Below are positions 38,848-50,299 of a stretch of 64,000 nt of DNA, in pieces; the first letter of the stretch is position 1, and each line of letters opens with the position of its first letter. Below the pieces are notes generated by a model, which saw only the letters and a program-made list of their open reading frames with translations, was not told the DNA's origin and did no database searches. Source of the stretch: Tamarix chinensis (taxonomy: Eukaryota; Streptophyta; Magnoliopsida; Caryophyllales; Tamaricaceae); assembly GCA_030549775.1 (NCBI GenBank), contig CM060175.1:40653915-40717914 (forward strand), given 5' to 3'. A program made the position numbers and the translations under genes.

Positions 38848-39212
38848 TCGCCCACGCAGATAATCAACAGGGATTTGAAAGGGGTAAGGATTCCTATTGA
38901 CACTCGTTGGGCAAATCCTTTCCTTTACTTTTAATGAAAACTAAATAATCAAAAAACAAACATCACGGCACGGAGCCGTCAACAAAACAGATGACTTCGG
39001 AAAACAAAACTCAACAAAATGCAGTCCCATAATCTCAAACTTTACCAAACTTATCCGACACATTGAGGCACCAAGTCCTCATAACTACTAGCAACTAAAT
39101 CTTACGTAACCCAGAGCATCGAAATTCTAAGAGGCAAAATTAAGAAACGTTTCCATCCTCATTATGGCTATGACAAACCCAAGGCTTCAAACAAAAAAAA
39201 GAGTGAGATCCA

Positions 39213-40455
<1,243 letters not shown>

Positions 40456-40564
40456 GTTGACAAGTAGTCTTCAAGCGAGAGCGCTGTGCAATAAGAGACG
40501 ATTCTTTCTCGAAGAGAGGTCCAGATGAGAACTGCGTGGCGGAGCGAGGTAAAGGAAGTGAGAA

Positions 40565-40572
40565 TTAGGGTT
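40565..40572 (-). promoter_or_regulatory. Telobox in the RPS27 leader or promoter
   Basis: The minus strand reads AACCCTAA, about 110 bp upstream of the ATG and just after the TATA box. Teloboxes near the transcription start are a known feature of plant ribosomal protein genes. Confidence 0.7.
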
Positions 40573-40582
40573 AACAGCGGAA

Positions 40583-40590
40583 ATATATAG
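40583..40590 (-). promoter_or_regulatory. TATA box of RPS27
   Basis: The minus strand reads CTATATAT, 128 bp upstream of the start codon, a suitable distance for a 5' leader of about 95 bases. Confidence 0.6.
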
Positions 40591-40639
40591 TACACACAAA
40601 GCTGTAACCACCGTCAGATGACGTTAATGAGATCGTAGC

Positions 40640-41164
40640 CTTTCTTTCATTAATTATAGTTTTCCTTTTTTGATAACATTAAGTTTAACGCCATGTTTTC
40701 TCACCTTAACTTTTCAATCGGATCGCAGTAGTAGTATCCATTCATATCTAACCGTTGGACAGAGGTTAATAAAGGTTAGCAGAAGTTAATAAAAGTTAAA
40801 TTTTATATTAACCTCATTTGATAATTTTTTTTAGATTAAATTTAGATTATATTAGGTTAAATTTTAACTTTATTTAACCTTAATTTATTCCAAAATTATT
40901 AACTTTCAAATAAGAGATTAACGAAGATTAAGGTTAAACATTGAAACATATTTTGTCCAATCAAACTATATTTATTTATGTTAACTTCAATCTAAATATA
41001 GTTAGATATATTTACTTAAGTTAACCTAATAATCATCCAAATAAATTTTTTTTTTAATATTTACCTCGATTCACCAAACCTTGATTGATTTATATTATTT
41101 AACCTTCATTAACCTAACCTCATTTAATCGCTATCCAAGTAGGTTGTAAGTGAATTGGTGTTGA
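40640..41164. other. AT-rich spacer, possible decayed inverted-repeat element
   Basis: GTTAATAAAGGTTAG (near 40766) and CTAACC/TTCATTAACC-type sequence (near 41100-41125) are roughly inverted, as in a MITE, but the ends and a target duplication are not clear. No gene seen. Confidence 0.3.
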
Positions 41165-41690
41165 TTGAATTATTATTATGTAATTTATTATTATTATAAA
41201 TATTATTATTATTCAAGATAATAAAATTATTAATAATTGGAAATAAATGTAGTAATAATAAATATAATAATAGTATTTATAATTATAATTATTTAAAATA
41301 AATTGATAATAATATTATAGATAATTATCATCATTATTACTATTAAAAATAATATAATAGATACAACTATTATAAATAAAATAATAAAAATAATCATATA
41401 TTATTAATAATGAGAAAGATAATATTAATAATTATTACTATAAATAATATAAATAATAATAATAATAATAAAGAAAATAATGGTAATAATAATAATAAAG
41501 ATATTAATACTATTAAAATTAATAATAAGAATTAAAATATTAAAAATACTAAATTTAATAATTATTATCATTATTATTTATTGTTATAGTTATAATTACT
41601 ACTATTTTAAATATAATAAATAATAATAATTGTAACTATAGTAAGAGTATTAATTATACTAATATCAAATACTAAAATTATTATTATCAT
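41165..41690. repeat. AAT-rich microsatellite region
   Basis: Interrupted AAT/ATT repeats throughout. Confidence 0.85.
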
Positions 41691-41699
41691 ATTGGATTG

Positions 41700-41733
41700 G
41701 GTTAGATTATATCAAATCGAATATGATCTAACC
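41700..41733. repeat. Short inverted repeat
   Basis: 13-base arms GGTTAGATTATAT / ATATGATCTAACC (one mismatch) around an 8-base loop. Confidence 0.7.
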
Positions 41734-42256
41734 TAAACATAATGAGGTAAGAAAAAAGAGCTTAAGTTTAATTTCCGTGCACATTTAACTAGTGAGACCT
41801 GGTCTATGATGCATAAAAATGTCAAACAAATTGATTTTTGCTCAGAGTTGATGATAGAACTTGGGTTTAGCTCCAATAAAAGAGAAAAATGGAGAGAGGA
41901 AGGGATGATAGGAAAAGGATTTGATATTAAAGTAACCCTTGAAATTAAATACTTACAATCACCACTTAAGGTATCAACGCTTAAGCTAAAGATTGTAAGA
42001 TTTTTAAAGATATAACAAACCATGCACTGTGTTTGTAACACCCCTAAATTTACCACTAAAAAAATTTTCGTTTAATTTAAAAGAGTTTAACGGAAACGAA
42101 AAGATAAAACTATAAATTCGGGGGCATTACCGCCACACTTAGTACCAGATTGGTTCTGTAACACCCCCAAATTTACTACTGAAAAATTTCGTTTAAATCA
42201 AAGGCTTAGCGGAAGAGAAAGAGTTTAAAACTGTAAACTTGGGGATATTACCGCCA

Positions 42257-42302
42257 CACTTAGTACCAGACCGGTTCATTCCTACCGTTCCGGTACTAAG
42301 TG
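42257..42302 (-). other. Terminal LTR stem-loop, 11-bp stem
   Basis: CACTTAGTACC (42257-42267) and GGTACTAAGTG (42292-42302) are perfect inverted complements around a 24-base loop, about 100 bases from the LTR end next to the primer site. The same pair occurs in the other LTR (offset 6,714) and in decayed form in five further copies. Confidence 0.8.
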
Positions 42303-42670
42303 CTAAGGCTAAACTAAACAACCTCAGATATGAAACATTAAAACATGGTTCAGCACTTAACATAAATCATTAACGAAACATAAGTCAAACGTCACTTAGA
42401 ATACGGTTTAGGATTACAACTTAGAAGTGCGCTTTCTCAAAACATAAAGCGTAGTTCATAATACGGTTAAATAAAGAGAATACGAAGCCCGAAGGTAGAA
42501 ATGGAGTCCGGCCAACTCGCTCTCGGTCCCCATGTCAGGTTAAGCTCAACGCTCTGCCCCACCCGATACCTCGTAGGTATCATAGGCATCAAAGACATGG
42601 TCTCCTACCTGCACAAGGTCAAAGGGGTCCTCTGCTCGTGGGAATGAGCAGCACCCATGAAACGGGTGAT

Positions 42671-42687
42671 CAGTACGCTACGTACTG
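42671..42687. promoter_or_regulatory. CAGTACG-CTA-CGTACTG palindrome
   Basis: Perfect 7-bp arms with a 3-base centre, followed by AGTAAGGTAAC and preceded by a GGGAATGAGCAGCACCCAT block. Identical at 1554-1570, 49385-49401 and 54234-54250; six-base arms at 19479-19495. The function is unknown; a protein-binding site or RNA hairpin is possible. Confidence 0.75.
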
Positions 42688-42884
42688 AGTAAGGTAACAG
42701 ACGAGCTAAGGCCCATACATCAAGATACACGACAAAGCAGACATAGCACAATTACTTAGATAGCATGCGATAACGCAGATAAACAATACAGGTTACAAAC
42801 CGGTTACCCCTTTTCATCAGGCCTCTGATATTTACAATCGATTCACATCATCATCTTTGTCAGTCCGTGTGAGTGCGGGAACCC

Positions 42885-43215
42885 CACTATTATAGCCGGT
42901 GGAACGGTCACGAGGGCCATGCCCTGCCACTATTATAGCCGGTGGACCGGTCACGAGGGTAAAATACCCTGCCACTATTATTTGCCGGTGGACCGGTCTG
43001 GCCCCGACTCACAAGGTATTCCACTATAAGTATTAGTATTTTTCCCATGTCTTATCATTGTTCTGATTAGTTTGTTGAGCACGGAATCCCCCACTATTAT
43101 AGCCGGTGGAACGGTCACGAGGGCCATGCCCTGCCACTATTATAGCCGGTGGACCGGTCACGAGGGTAAAATACCCTGCCACTATTATTTGCCGGTGGAC
43201 CGGTCTGGGTCCGGC
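42885..43215 (-). repeat. 3+3 hairpin-unit array, 3' LTR
   Basis: Two blocks (42885-43008 and 43090-43208) of three units each. Unit: CCACTATTATAGCCGGTGG, then A(C/A)CGGTC, then a spacer with an inverted repeat (GGGC..GCCC or GGGTA..TACCC). The two blocks are nearly identical to each other. Confidence 0.9.
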
Positions 43216-43584
43216 TCAACATCTTTCTCTGTAAGTAGTTAATGTTTTAACGTGTCTTATTCAAAAGGTTTCCACCAAGGATACACATAAATCATTCTCT
43301 TTGTGCTTTACACATCACAACCAATATAGGCCCGTGTTCATATCTACCCTTTAATCGATGATACACAGGATAATGCCAAACGACTCTAAGTAGTCATAAC
43401 CAACCCTAATGGTCCACACCAACCCGCGGTTAACCTCTCTCATCCCTATTATACCATAACCACCGTACTTAGCCATCCCAAACCTTAATCATCCTCAACA
43501 GTCACAATTAGTTACTCCATCCCTTCTCAATCACAATGCCCCAGTGTTAATTACTCCAATCCTCATTCCATATGATCGTTAACT

Positions 43585-44340
43585 CCTAATGCAAAACCCT
43601 AATACCGCCATACTAACATTAATACCACCATACAATCCATAATACCCCCATGCAACCCTAATACCACCATAAGCCATTAATACCACTATACAATTGTTAA
43701 TACTGCCATACGAATATTAGTACCCCCATACATTCCATAACACCAACATGTACACCCTAATAAGTCATTAATACCACTATACGATCGTCAAAACCGCCAT
43801 ATGGATATTAATACCACCGTACAACCCTAATACCACCATGCGAACCCTAATACCACCATATAAACCCTAATACCACCATACAAACCCTAATACCACCATA
43901 CAACACTAATACCTCCATAAAATTACAAATAACATCATACAACATTAATGCCTCCATAAAATCACAATTACCACCATACAACATTAATACCTCCATAAAA
44001 TCACAATACCACCCTACGAACAATTTTACCACCATACAAACCCTAATACCGCCATGCAAACCTTAATACCACCATACGAACAATTATACCACCATACAAC
44101 ATTAATACCTTCATAAAATCACGATTAACAACGTACCACATTAATACCCCCATAATTCACAAATACCCCCATCCAACATTAATACCTCCATAAAATCACC
44201 ATACCACCATACGAACCCGAATACCGCCATAAGCCATTAATAACACTATGAAATCATTAGTACCGACATGCGAACATTGATGCCCCCATTCAAACCCTAA
44301 TCCCACCATACAACATTAAGACCCCCATAATGGCCCCAAA
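43585..44340 (-). repeat. Telobox-rich array, 3' LTR
   Basis: Degenerate units of about 19-30 bp around CCTAATACCACCATACAAA. About five exact AAACCCTAA and several more ACCCTAA motifs. Short frames across it are repeat artefacts. Confidence 0.85.
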
Positions 44341-44583
44341 CTCATATTACCATTTACCCTAACATGCACGTCCTAGCGGGCCTTAGCATATTACATCATA
44401 AACATCATACATATACATATCATGCTCGCATCATAGGAAACACATCAACACATACCTCAATCTCCAAGCTGCGCTACACATAAGACAAGTTATACACAAT
44501 CATATAACACATGGCATAGCATGGCATACACAATATTCAACACATCCATGTCACACATAGCACAAGGCCATTAGCTTCGTCCT

Positions 44584-44591
44584 TACCTAGG
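44584..44591 (-). promoter_or_regulatory. Conserved splice-donor-like site, 3' LTR
   Basis: Sense AG/GTAAGG with the first intron base at 44586. The palindrome GGAGC-AC-GCTCC lies at 44608-44619, just upstream in sense. Confidence 0.5.
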
Positions 44592-45878
44592 TAGGCACCG
44601 GGCTTGGAGCACGCTCCTCTAACTCCTTAGGGCTTTGGTCGGGGTTACCTATAAAAGGGGAAAATGCTAAGTATTAGTTTCCCTTATAATCACTATCAAA
44701 CCTCATTTTAGTTTAAGGTGAGGGTTTTTATTACTAAAAAGGGTTTTATACAAAAACTAGGGTTTTTACTTTAGAATTAGTATACTAAATATTGGTAGTT
44801 AAAATATGTTTATTTATGATACTTATTGTTACACTTATTTTATTAAGCCCATTAGCTCCATTCTTATAATACTAGTATTCACTAGTCATAGTAAAATAGT
44901 GATAATAATAATAATTATAATAAGACCACTAATAGTGACACTTATGTTTATAGTAATAGAACTCTAGCATTTTTAAGATTAAGTCTAACAATGGTGTTGG
45001 GTTTGAAATAATAATATTATAAGGTCACGATATTTCAAGTACATTATCCCTAAGGGTGATAATAGTAATAATGCTAATAATAATGATAATAATAGTAATA
45101 ATAACCATAATAACCCTAGAAATAATAATAACAATAACCTAGTATGGTTAAGTATTAATAATAATAACCTTAGTAAGGTAATAGAGATAATAATAATAAT
45201 AGTAGGGTTGTTAATATTAACACTTATAAAATAAACCAAAGTTGAGCATAATAGGAGTTAGGGTTCCAAGAGATGTTTGTATGGTAAAAATGATAACTTT
45301 AATATCATAAGTCACAATATTAGAAATGATAATAATAATAAAAGTAATAATAATAATAAAAGAATAATAATAAGGATAATAGTAATAATTATAAGTATAT
45401 TAGTATTAATATTAGTAGAAAATATTAGCAAGTATATAAAAGGGGTATTGGGGTTTGGATGGGTGGAGAACCACCTAGGGTCGGTGGTGGTCCGGCGGCG
45501 GTGCGTGGCGGCGGCGGCGGCGGCGGTGGAGGAGGAGAAGAGGGGGAAAGATGGGGGTGGCGGTGAGATGGGAGGAGGAAAAAGGAAGCCAAGTGTGGGG
45601 GAGGATACAGCAGGGAGAGGGGAGTGGAATGAGGGTGGTGGCGTGAGCTGGGCGGCGGCGCGCGGCGGCGGACGCGGTGGCCGAGGGAGGAGGGAGATGG
45701 TGGAAATGGTGGAGGCCGGTGGAGGAGGGAGCAGGGGGTAAGGAGGGTATGGGCAGGTAGGGGAGGACCTGCTGGTCACTTTGGAGGGTGGAAGGGTGGC
45801 TGGTAGCGGCGGAGGAGGCGGCAGAAGGCGGCGCAAGGCGGCGGCGGGCTGGAAGGGTGGTTTTCGGGATAGGAACTT

Positions 45879-45902
45879 TGCACGACGAAGGAGGCACGTG
45901 CA
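45879..45902 (-). other. Stem-loop downstream of TATA box, 3' LTR
   Basis: TGCACG / CGTGCA arms with a 12-base loop, about 185 bp downstream of the TATA box. It is the core of the 8-bp stem seen at 4874-4899 and 16843-16868. Confidence 0.6.
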
Positions 45903-46086
45903 GGGCAAGGCGGAGGTTGGTGGTGGCTCAGTTTTGTCGAGGGAGATGCAGGGATGGTAACGGTGGCCAGAGGTGGCGGCGGATGTCTCCGGTGACGGCG
46001 AAAAGCCCGTATGTTTGAGGCGGCGGAGAGGCAGGGTTTCGGGGCAAAAAAAACGAAAGGGGCCGATCGGGGCTGCAACTGGGGGG

Positions 46087-46094
46087 TATTTATA
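46087..46094 (-). promoter_or_regulatory. TATA box, 3' LTR
   Basis: Sense CCTATAAATACCCC; conserved at the same place in four other LTR copies. Confidence 0.7.
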
Positions 46095-47115
46095 GGCCAG
46101 GGGGAAGGAAAACGACGAAGGGAGGGAGGTGGCACGCGGGGCAGGGGTGCAGGTGGCCGGCCGATGGCAGGCGGTGCAGGTTCTGCCATGGCAGGCTGGG
46201 TCGGGGACAGGGAAGAAGAAAGGAAAGAGAAGGGCACGCGGGAAAGGGAGATAGGGACTTGGTCGGGTCGAAAAAAGGAAAGAAAGCGACGGGAGAGAGG
46301 CAGGGAAGGACGATCGGTTGGTGGCTGCCGGCGAAATCGACTTGCAGGTCGATTTGCAGGTCGGGGGGGGGTAGGTAGAAGACGACGAAGATGGCAGGGT
46401 GGACCGGTGGTCCAGAGGAAAAGAAAAGAGGAGGGGAACCGGCCGGTTCGGCGAGGTTTATTTAATCCGCACATCAAACGCGGCGTTTCGACATTACGGG
46501 GGACAAAGTGCCGCGTCGCGTTGCCCGTTTGGCAACGGCTATAAGGTCATTAATGATGGCGCGGCGTTTCGACGTCCTTGGGGTTAAAACGCGTCGTTTC
46601 GGGCGTAGGACTACGAAGGCCAGCGCACGGCGCTGGGCCGCGGGAAGGGAAAGAAGGAAGGGGCGGCGTGGGGCCTGTGCGCGAGACGGGGGAGGGGAGG
46701 AGGTTTGGGCCGATGGGCTGGCCCAGCCGGGGGAGAAGAAAGAAAAAAAAAAGAAGAGGAGGGAGAAAAAAAAAGGAAAAGAGGGGAAAATAGGTAATAA
46801 ATAGGATGGGAAAATTAAATAAAATAACTTATGGGTAAATTGGGGTATTTTTGGGTTGTTTATAATATTAATATTTTATGAAATATTAAATAATTTCCTT
46901 TTAGCTTATTTTAGACTATTTTAGATAAATTCTCTTAACCTTCATGCTAATTAGAGAAACACCCAAATGTTATTCCAATTAAATTCTTTATTATTTTCCT
47001 CTTAATATACCTTAATTAACTCTCTAAACTTTAATAATTAAATTTATATAATCCATTTTCCTAATAATTCCTTATTTGGCCATAATTTCGGAAATTAGGA
47101 TTTTGGGATATTACA

Positions 47116-47132
47116 TCACTACCCCCTTAAAA
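47116..47132 (-). other. Polypurine tract
   Basis: Sense TTTTAAGGGGGTAGTGA immediately before the 3' LTR, the plus-strand DNA priming site. It is preceded by CGGGGACGAAGTCTG, a usual Del/Tekay context. Confidence 0.85.
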
Positions 47133-47363
47133 GCAGACTTCGTCCCCGAAGTCTCCTGCACTTTCCTAGGGTTAAGGCCAAGAGTCATAAGTAGATACAA
47201 TGGCACAACTGCTAACACTTATAAACTATCCCCTTAAAGGAAAATGTTTACTAAGAAGGCTTTTCGTCTCTAACTAAGGCCACAATCGGAGGGTAACTGA
47301 GTATATTCGCCAAAGAGAGCACTACCAATAATCCTTAGACTGACAAGTGGTGAAGGCCTATCC
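47133..47363 (-). other. 3' untranslated tail, partly resembling the leader
   Basis: Between the Gag stop and the polypurine tract. The stretch near 47225-47300 resembles the leader near 48598-48670: TAACTAAGG then CAC, TCGG, GG and AAC in the same spacing, 22 of 27 bases in the best block. This suggests that the deletion of pol involved a repeat. Confidence 0.55.
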
Positions 47364-48527
47364 TTAACAACCATGAAGCACCCATAATGGATAAAGACGC
47401 ACTCGAATTAGAAGAAATAAGTTTTGGAAGGGGGGTATGGTGATCGTACCCGGAAATACATCAAACTGGTGGTCGGTCTCTATCCTGTCAATCGCGTTCA
47501 AGCTTCCTCCCGATCGACTTCCGTTCTGAGGGAAGGGTCTGGATCCTGGACGCATTCCCCTTGCATCTCGACCTGGAGCATCGGTTGGAATAGGCGCTTG
47601 TTGGTAAGCCTGTTGTCGGGGCACTACTCCTCCCTCCTGTGGTGCCTGTTGAGGCTGGTACTGTGGAGCATGCGGCGGTTCCCGACACTCGAATGCCCTG
47701 TGGCCCCATTTGCCACAGTTCGGGCATGAGATAAGCCTGCCCCCACAATCTCGACCTGGGTGGCTATGACCACAACGTCTACATGCGAATCCTCCCCGAG
47801 GCGCTTGGCCCTTTCTATGGTCTCTCGGCGGCGGTCTTCTTGGCCCCTCTGTGCGTGGATGGTTTCTGCTCCCCGAATCATGTCCCTCAAGCTTCCTCTT
47901 TCCAAGGATAGCGGTCTGCTCTTGAACCAGGGTGGCGGCGAGGCAAGCACGCTCGTAAAGTGTCGCCAAATCGGTGAATGGTACCGCACCCATCATTCTA
48001 CGGATACCGAAGTTCAACCCTTGCTCGAATTGGAATACTACTGTGGACTCGTTGGCAGCAATTCCAGGGGCGAAGCGTAGTAGCTCAGTGAAGCGAGCAT
48101 GGTACTGGCGCACGGTCATGGATCCTTGCGTAAGCTGCATAAACTCCCGCAGCTTATCCCTCTTCAAGCTCTCCGGATAGAATCTGGTGCGGAGAGCAGC
48201 CTTGAATGCTTCCCAATCCTCCGGGGGACCAACCCGGGCTCGGTGTTCTACCCACCAGGCGTCTGCTACGCCTCTCAGAAAGTAAGCAGCTATGCTGGGC
48301 TGTCGGGCGGTAGGACAACCCACGGCTTCGAACGTACGGTCCATGTCTCTGATCCATCCTTCGAGGACCACGGGGTCCTCTTCTCCAGAGTAAGTGGGTG
48401 GGTGGTGTCCGGTGACCCTCTTGAGCCAATCCTCTCCCGCGCCCTCCGGCTGGTGGTTGCGCTGGATGAACTCCATGAATGCCCCGATGGCATCCTCCAA
48501 ACGTGCGGCTCGACCGTTCCCCGTCAT
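47364..48527 (-). CDS. gag: Gag polyprotein (capsid-nucleocapsid), Ty3/gypsy chromovirus type
   Basis: 387 residues, starting at the ATG at 48527. It would assemble cytoplasmic particles that package element RNA. Residues about 45-190 match the Retrotrans_gag domain (YSGEEDPVVLEGWIRDMDRTF, WWVEHRA, FKAALRTRFYPESLKRDKLREF, MTVRQYHARFTELL). A basic proline-rich linker follows. Next come a short zinc knuckle with C249, C252, H256 and C261, and a canonical one with C268, C271, H276 and C281 (C-x2-C-x4-H-x4-C). The last 45 or so residues, after SGGSLNAID, do not look like Gag or protease and probably read through a deletion junction where pol was lost. The frame is intact and there is a splice-acceptor-like site 6 bases before the ATG. 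A protein made in trans from an autonomous relative would be needed for transposition. Confidence 0.93.
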   Translation of the reverse strand: MTGNGRAARLEDAIGAFMEFIQRNHQPEGAGEDWLKRVTGHHPPTYSGEEDPVVLEGWIRDMDRTFEAVGCPTARQPSIAAYFLRGVADAWWVEHRARVGPPEDWEAFKAALRTRFYPESLKRDKLREFMQLTQGSMTVRQYHARFTELLRFAPGIAANESTVVFQFEQGLNFGIRRMMGAVPFTDLATLYERACLAATLVQEQTAILGKRKLEGHDSGSRNHPRTEGPRRPPPRDHRKGQAPRGGFACRRCGHSHPGRDCGGRLISCPNCGKWGHRAFECREPPHAPQYQPQQAPQEGGVVPRQQAYQQAPIPTDAPGRDARGMRPGSRPFPQNGSRSGGSLNAIDRIETDHQFDVFPGTITIPPFQNLFLLIRVRLYPLWVLHGC

Positions 48528-48855
48528 TAATAACTACAAGGGGAAGAGGTAATGTTAGAAGGGGACCATTGGTTCCGCAATAATCAGGGTATGCTACTAC
48601 CCCCTTAGGGGAGAAGTACTAAGGATTCAGCTTCCCTATAACTAAGGTCACGGTCGGGGGCAACCAATTACACCACAGTTAGGCTACTCGATTGGGAATA
48701 TTACTAACCTACCCCTCGATTCCTCACTGGAGCCGGACTCAGAGGTTTTAAAACAGAGGAACTTTATCTAGGTGTGAAAACACTTTGAAATCGGTTGAAA
48801 ACATTGTAATACTTTATGTTCTGGAAACAAAAGAGCGTGTCCGACTGGATCAACC
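48528..48855 (-). other. 5' leader between primer site and gag
   Basis: About 330 bp without a gene. Its end next to gag looks like a 3' splice site (separate entry). Confidence 0.8.
48534..48560 (-). promoter_or_regulatory. Predicted 3' splice site just before gag
   Basis: The sense strand reads CTAAC (branch-point consensus), then a pyrimidine-rich CTCTTCCCC, then TTGTAG. The AG ends at 48534 and the gag ATG follows after 6 bases. All three parts sit at normal plant spacing. Paired with the LTR donor at 51300 it defines a 2,767-base intron. Confidence 0.6.
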
Positions 48856-48867
48856 GCTCTGATACCA
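48856..48867 (-). other. Primer binding site (initiator Met tRNA)
   Basis: Minus strand TGGTATCAGAGC, three bases inside the 5' LTR end at 48871; complementary to the 3' end of initiator methionine tRNA. Confidence 0.95.
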
Positions 48868-49598
48868 ACTTGTAACACCCCCAAATTTACTACTGAAAAA
48901 TTTCGTTTAAATCAAAGGCTTAGCGGAAGAGAAAGAGTTTAAAACTGTAAACTTGGGGATATTACCGCCACACTTAGTACCAGACCGGTTCATTCCTACC
49001 GTTCCGGTACTAAGTGCTAAGGCTAAACTAAACAACCTCAGATATGAAACATTAAAACATGGTTCAGCACTTAACATAAATCATTAACGAAACATAAGTC
49101 AAACGTCACTTAGAATACGGTTTAGGATTACAACTTAGAAGTGCGCTTTCTCAAAACATAAAGCGTAGTTCATAATACGGTTAAATAAAGAGAATACGAA
49201 GCCCGAAGGTAGAAATGGAGTCCGGCCAACTCGCTCTCGGTCCCCATGTCAGGTTAAGCTCAACGCTCTGCCCCACCCGATACCTCGTAGGTATCATAGG
49301 CATCAAAGACATGGTCTCCTACCTGCACAAGGTCAAAGGGGTCCTCTGCTCGTGGGAATGAGCAGCACCCATGAAACGGGTGATCAGTACGCTACGTACT
49401 GAGTAAGGTAACAGACGAGCTAAGGCCCATACATCAAGATACACGACAAAGCAGACATAGCACAATTACTTAGATAGCATGCGATAACGCAGATAAACAA
49501 TACAGGTTACAAACCGGTTACCCCTTTTCATCAGGCCTCTGATATTTACAATCGATTCACATCATCATCTTTGTCAGTCCGTGTGAGTGCGGGAACCC

Positions 49599-49929
49599 CA
49601 CTATTATAGCCGGTGGAACGGTCACGAGGGCCATGCCCTGCCACTATTATAGCCGGTGGACCGGTCACGAGGGTAAAATACCCTGCCACTATTATTTGCC
49701 GGTGGACCGGTCTGGCCCCGACTCACAAGGTATTCCACTATAAGTATTAGTATTTTTCCCATGTCTTATCATTGTTCTGATTAGTTTGTTGAGCACGGAA
49801 TCCCCCACTATTATAGCCGGTGGAACGGTCACGAGGGCCATGCCCTGCCACTATTATAGCCGGTGGACCGGTCACGAGGGTAAAATACCCTGCCACTATT
49901 ATTTGCCGGTGGACCGGTCTGGGTCCGGC
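49599..49929 (-). repeat. 3+3 hairpin-unit array, 5' LTR
   Basis: Same as 42885-43215. Confidence 0.9.
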
Positions 49930-50299
49930 TCAACATCTTTCTCTGTAAGTAGTTAATGTTTTAACGTGTCTTATTCAAAAGGTTTCCACCAAGGATACAC
50001 ATAAATCATTCTCTTTGTGCTTTACACATCACAACCAATATAGGCCCGTGTTCATATCTACCCTTTAATCGATGATACACAGGATAATGCCAAACGACTC
50101 TAAGTAGTCATAACCAACCCTAATGGTCCACACCAACCCGCGGTTAACCTCTCTCATCCCTATTATACCATAACCACCGTACTTAGCCATCCCAAACCTT
50201 AATCATCCTCAACAGTCACAATTAGTTACTCCATCCCTTCTCAATCACAATGCCCCAGTGTTAATTACTCCAATCCTCATTCCATATGATCGTTAACTC

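Larger units (their letters stand above)
45475..46720. other. GC-rich, CpG-dense promoter segment of the 3' LTR
   Basis: A strongly GC-rich block in AT-rich surroundings, spanning the TATA box and the start of the transcript. Long frames occur on both strands (up to 233 residues) but are proline/arginine/glycine-rich, overlap one another and change between the two LTRs through single-base indels, so I do not call them genes. Confidence 0.8.
42157..47115 (-). repeat. 3' LTR of the complete element
   Basis: 4,959 bp; begins (sense) TGTAATATCCC at 47115 and ends GGGGTGTTACA at 42157. In sense order: U3 of about 1 kb with a pyrimidine tract, TATA box 46087-46094, GC-rich segment, stem-loop 45879-45902, AAT tracts, donor-like site at 44586, telobox array, hairpin array, CAGTACG palindrome 42671-42687 and terminal stem-loop 42257-42302. 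If the TATA box is used, nearly 3.9 kb of the LTR is transcribed, leaving a very long R-U5. Confidence 0.95.

Noticed and set aside
40755..41145. MITE upstream of RPS27
   Set aside because: Roughly inverted TTAACC-type sequence, but no defined termini or target duplication.
42885..43215. CRISPR-like array
   Set aside because: Units are adjacent to conserved palindromic spacers, lie inside LTRs and occur in a plant genome; spacers are not unique.
45276..46804. Long open frames on both strands of the GC-rich LTR segment (up to 233 residues), repeated at 51990-53520 (up to 308 residues)
   Set aside because: They overlap on opposite strands, are low-complexity proline/arginine/glycine-rich, change frame between the two LTRs through single-base indels, and resemble no domain I know. 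Composition explains them.
47424..48530. Frames opposite gag on the + strand (101, 106 and 143 residues)
   Set aside because: Shadows of the GC-rich Gag coding sequence; no domain and no conserved start.
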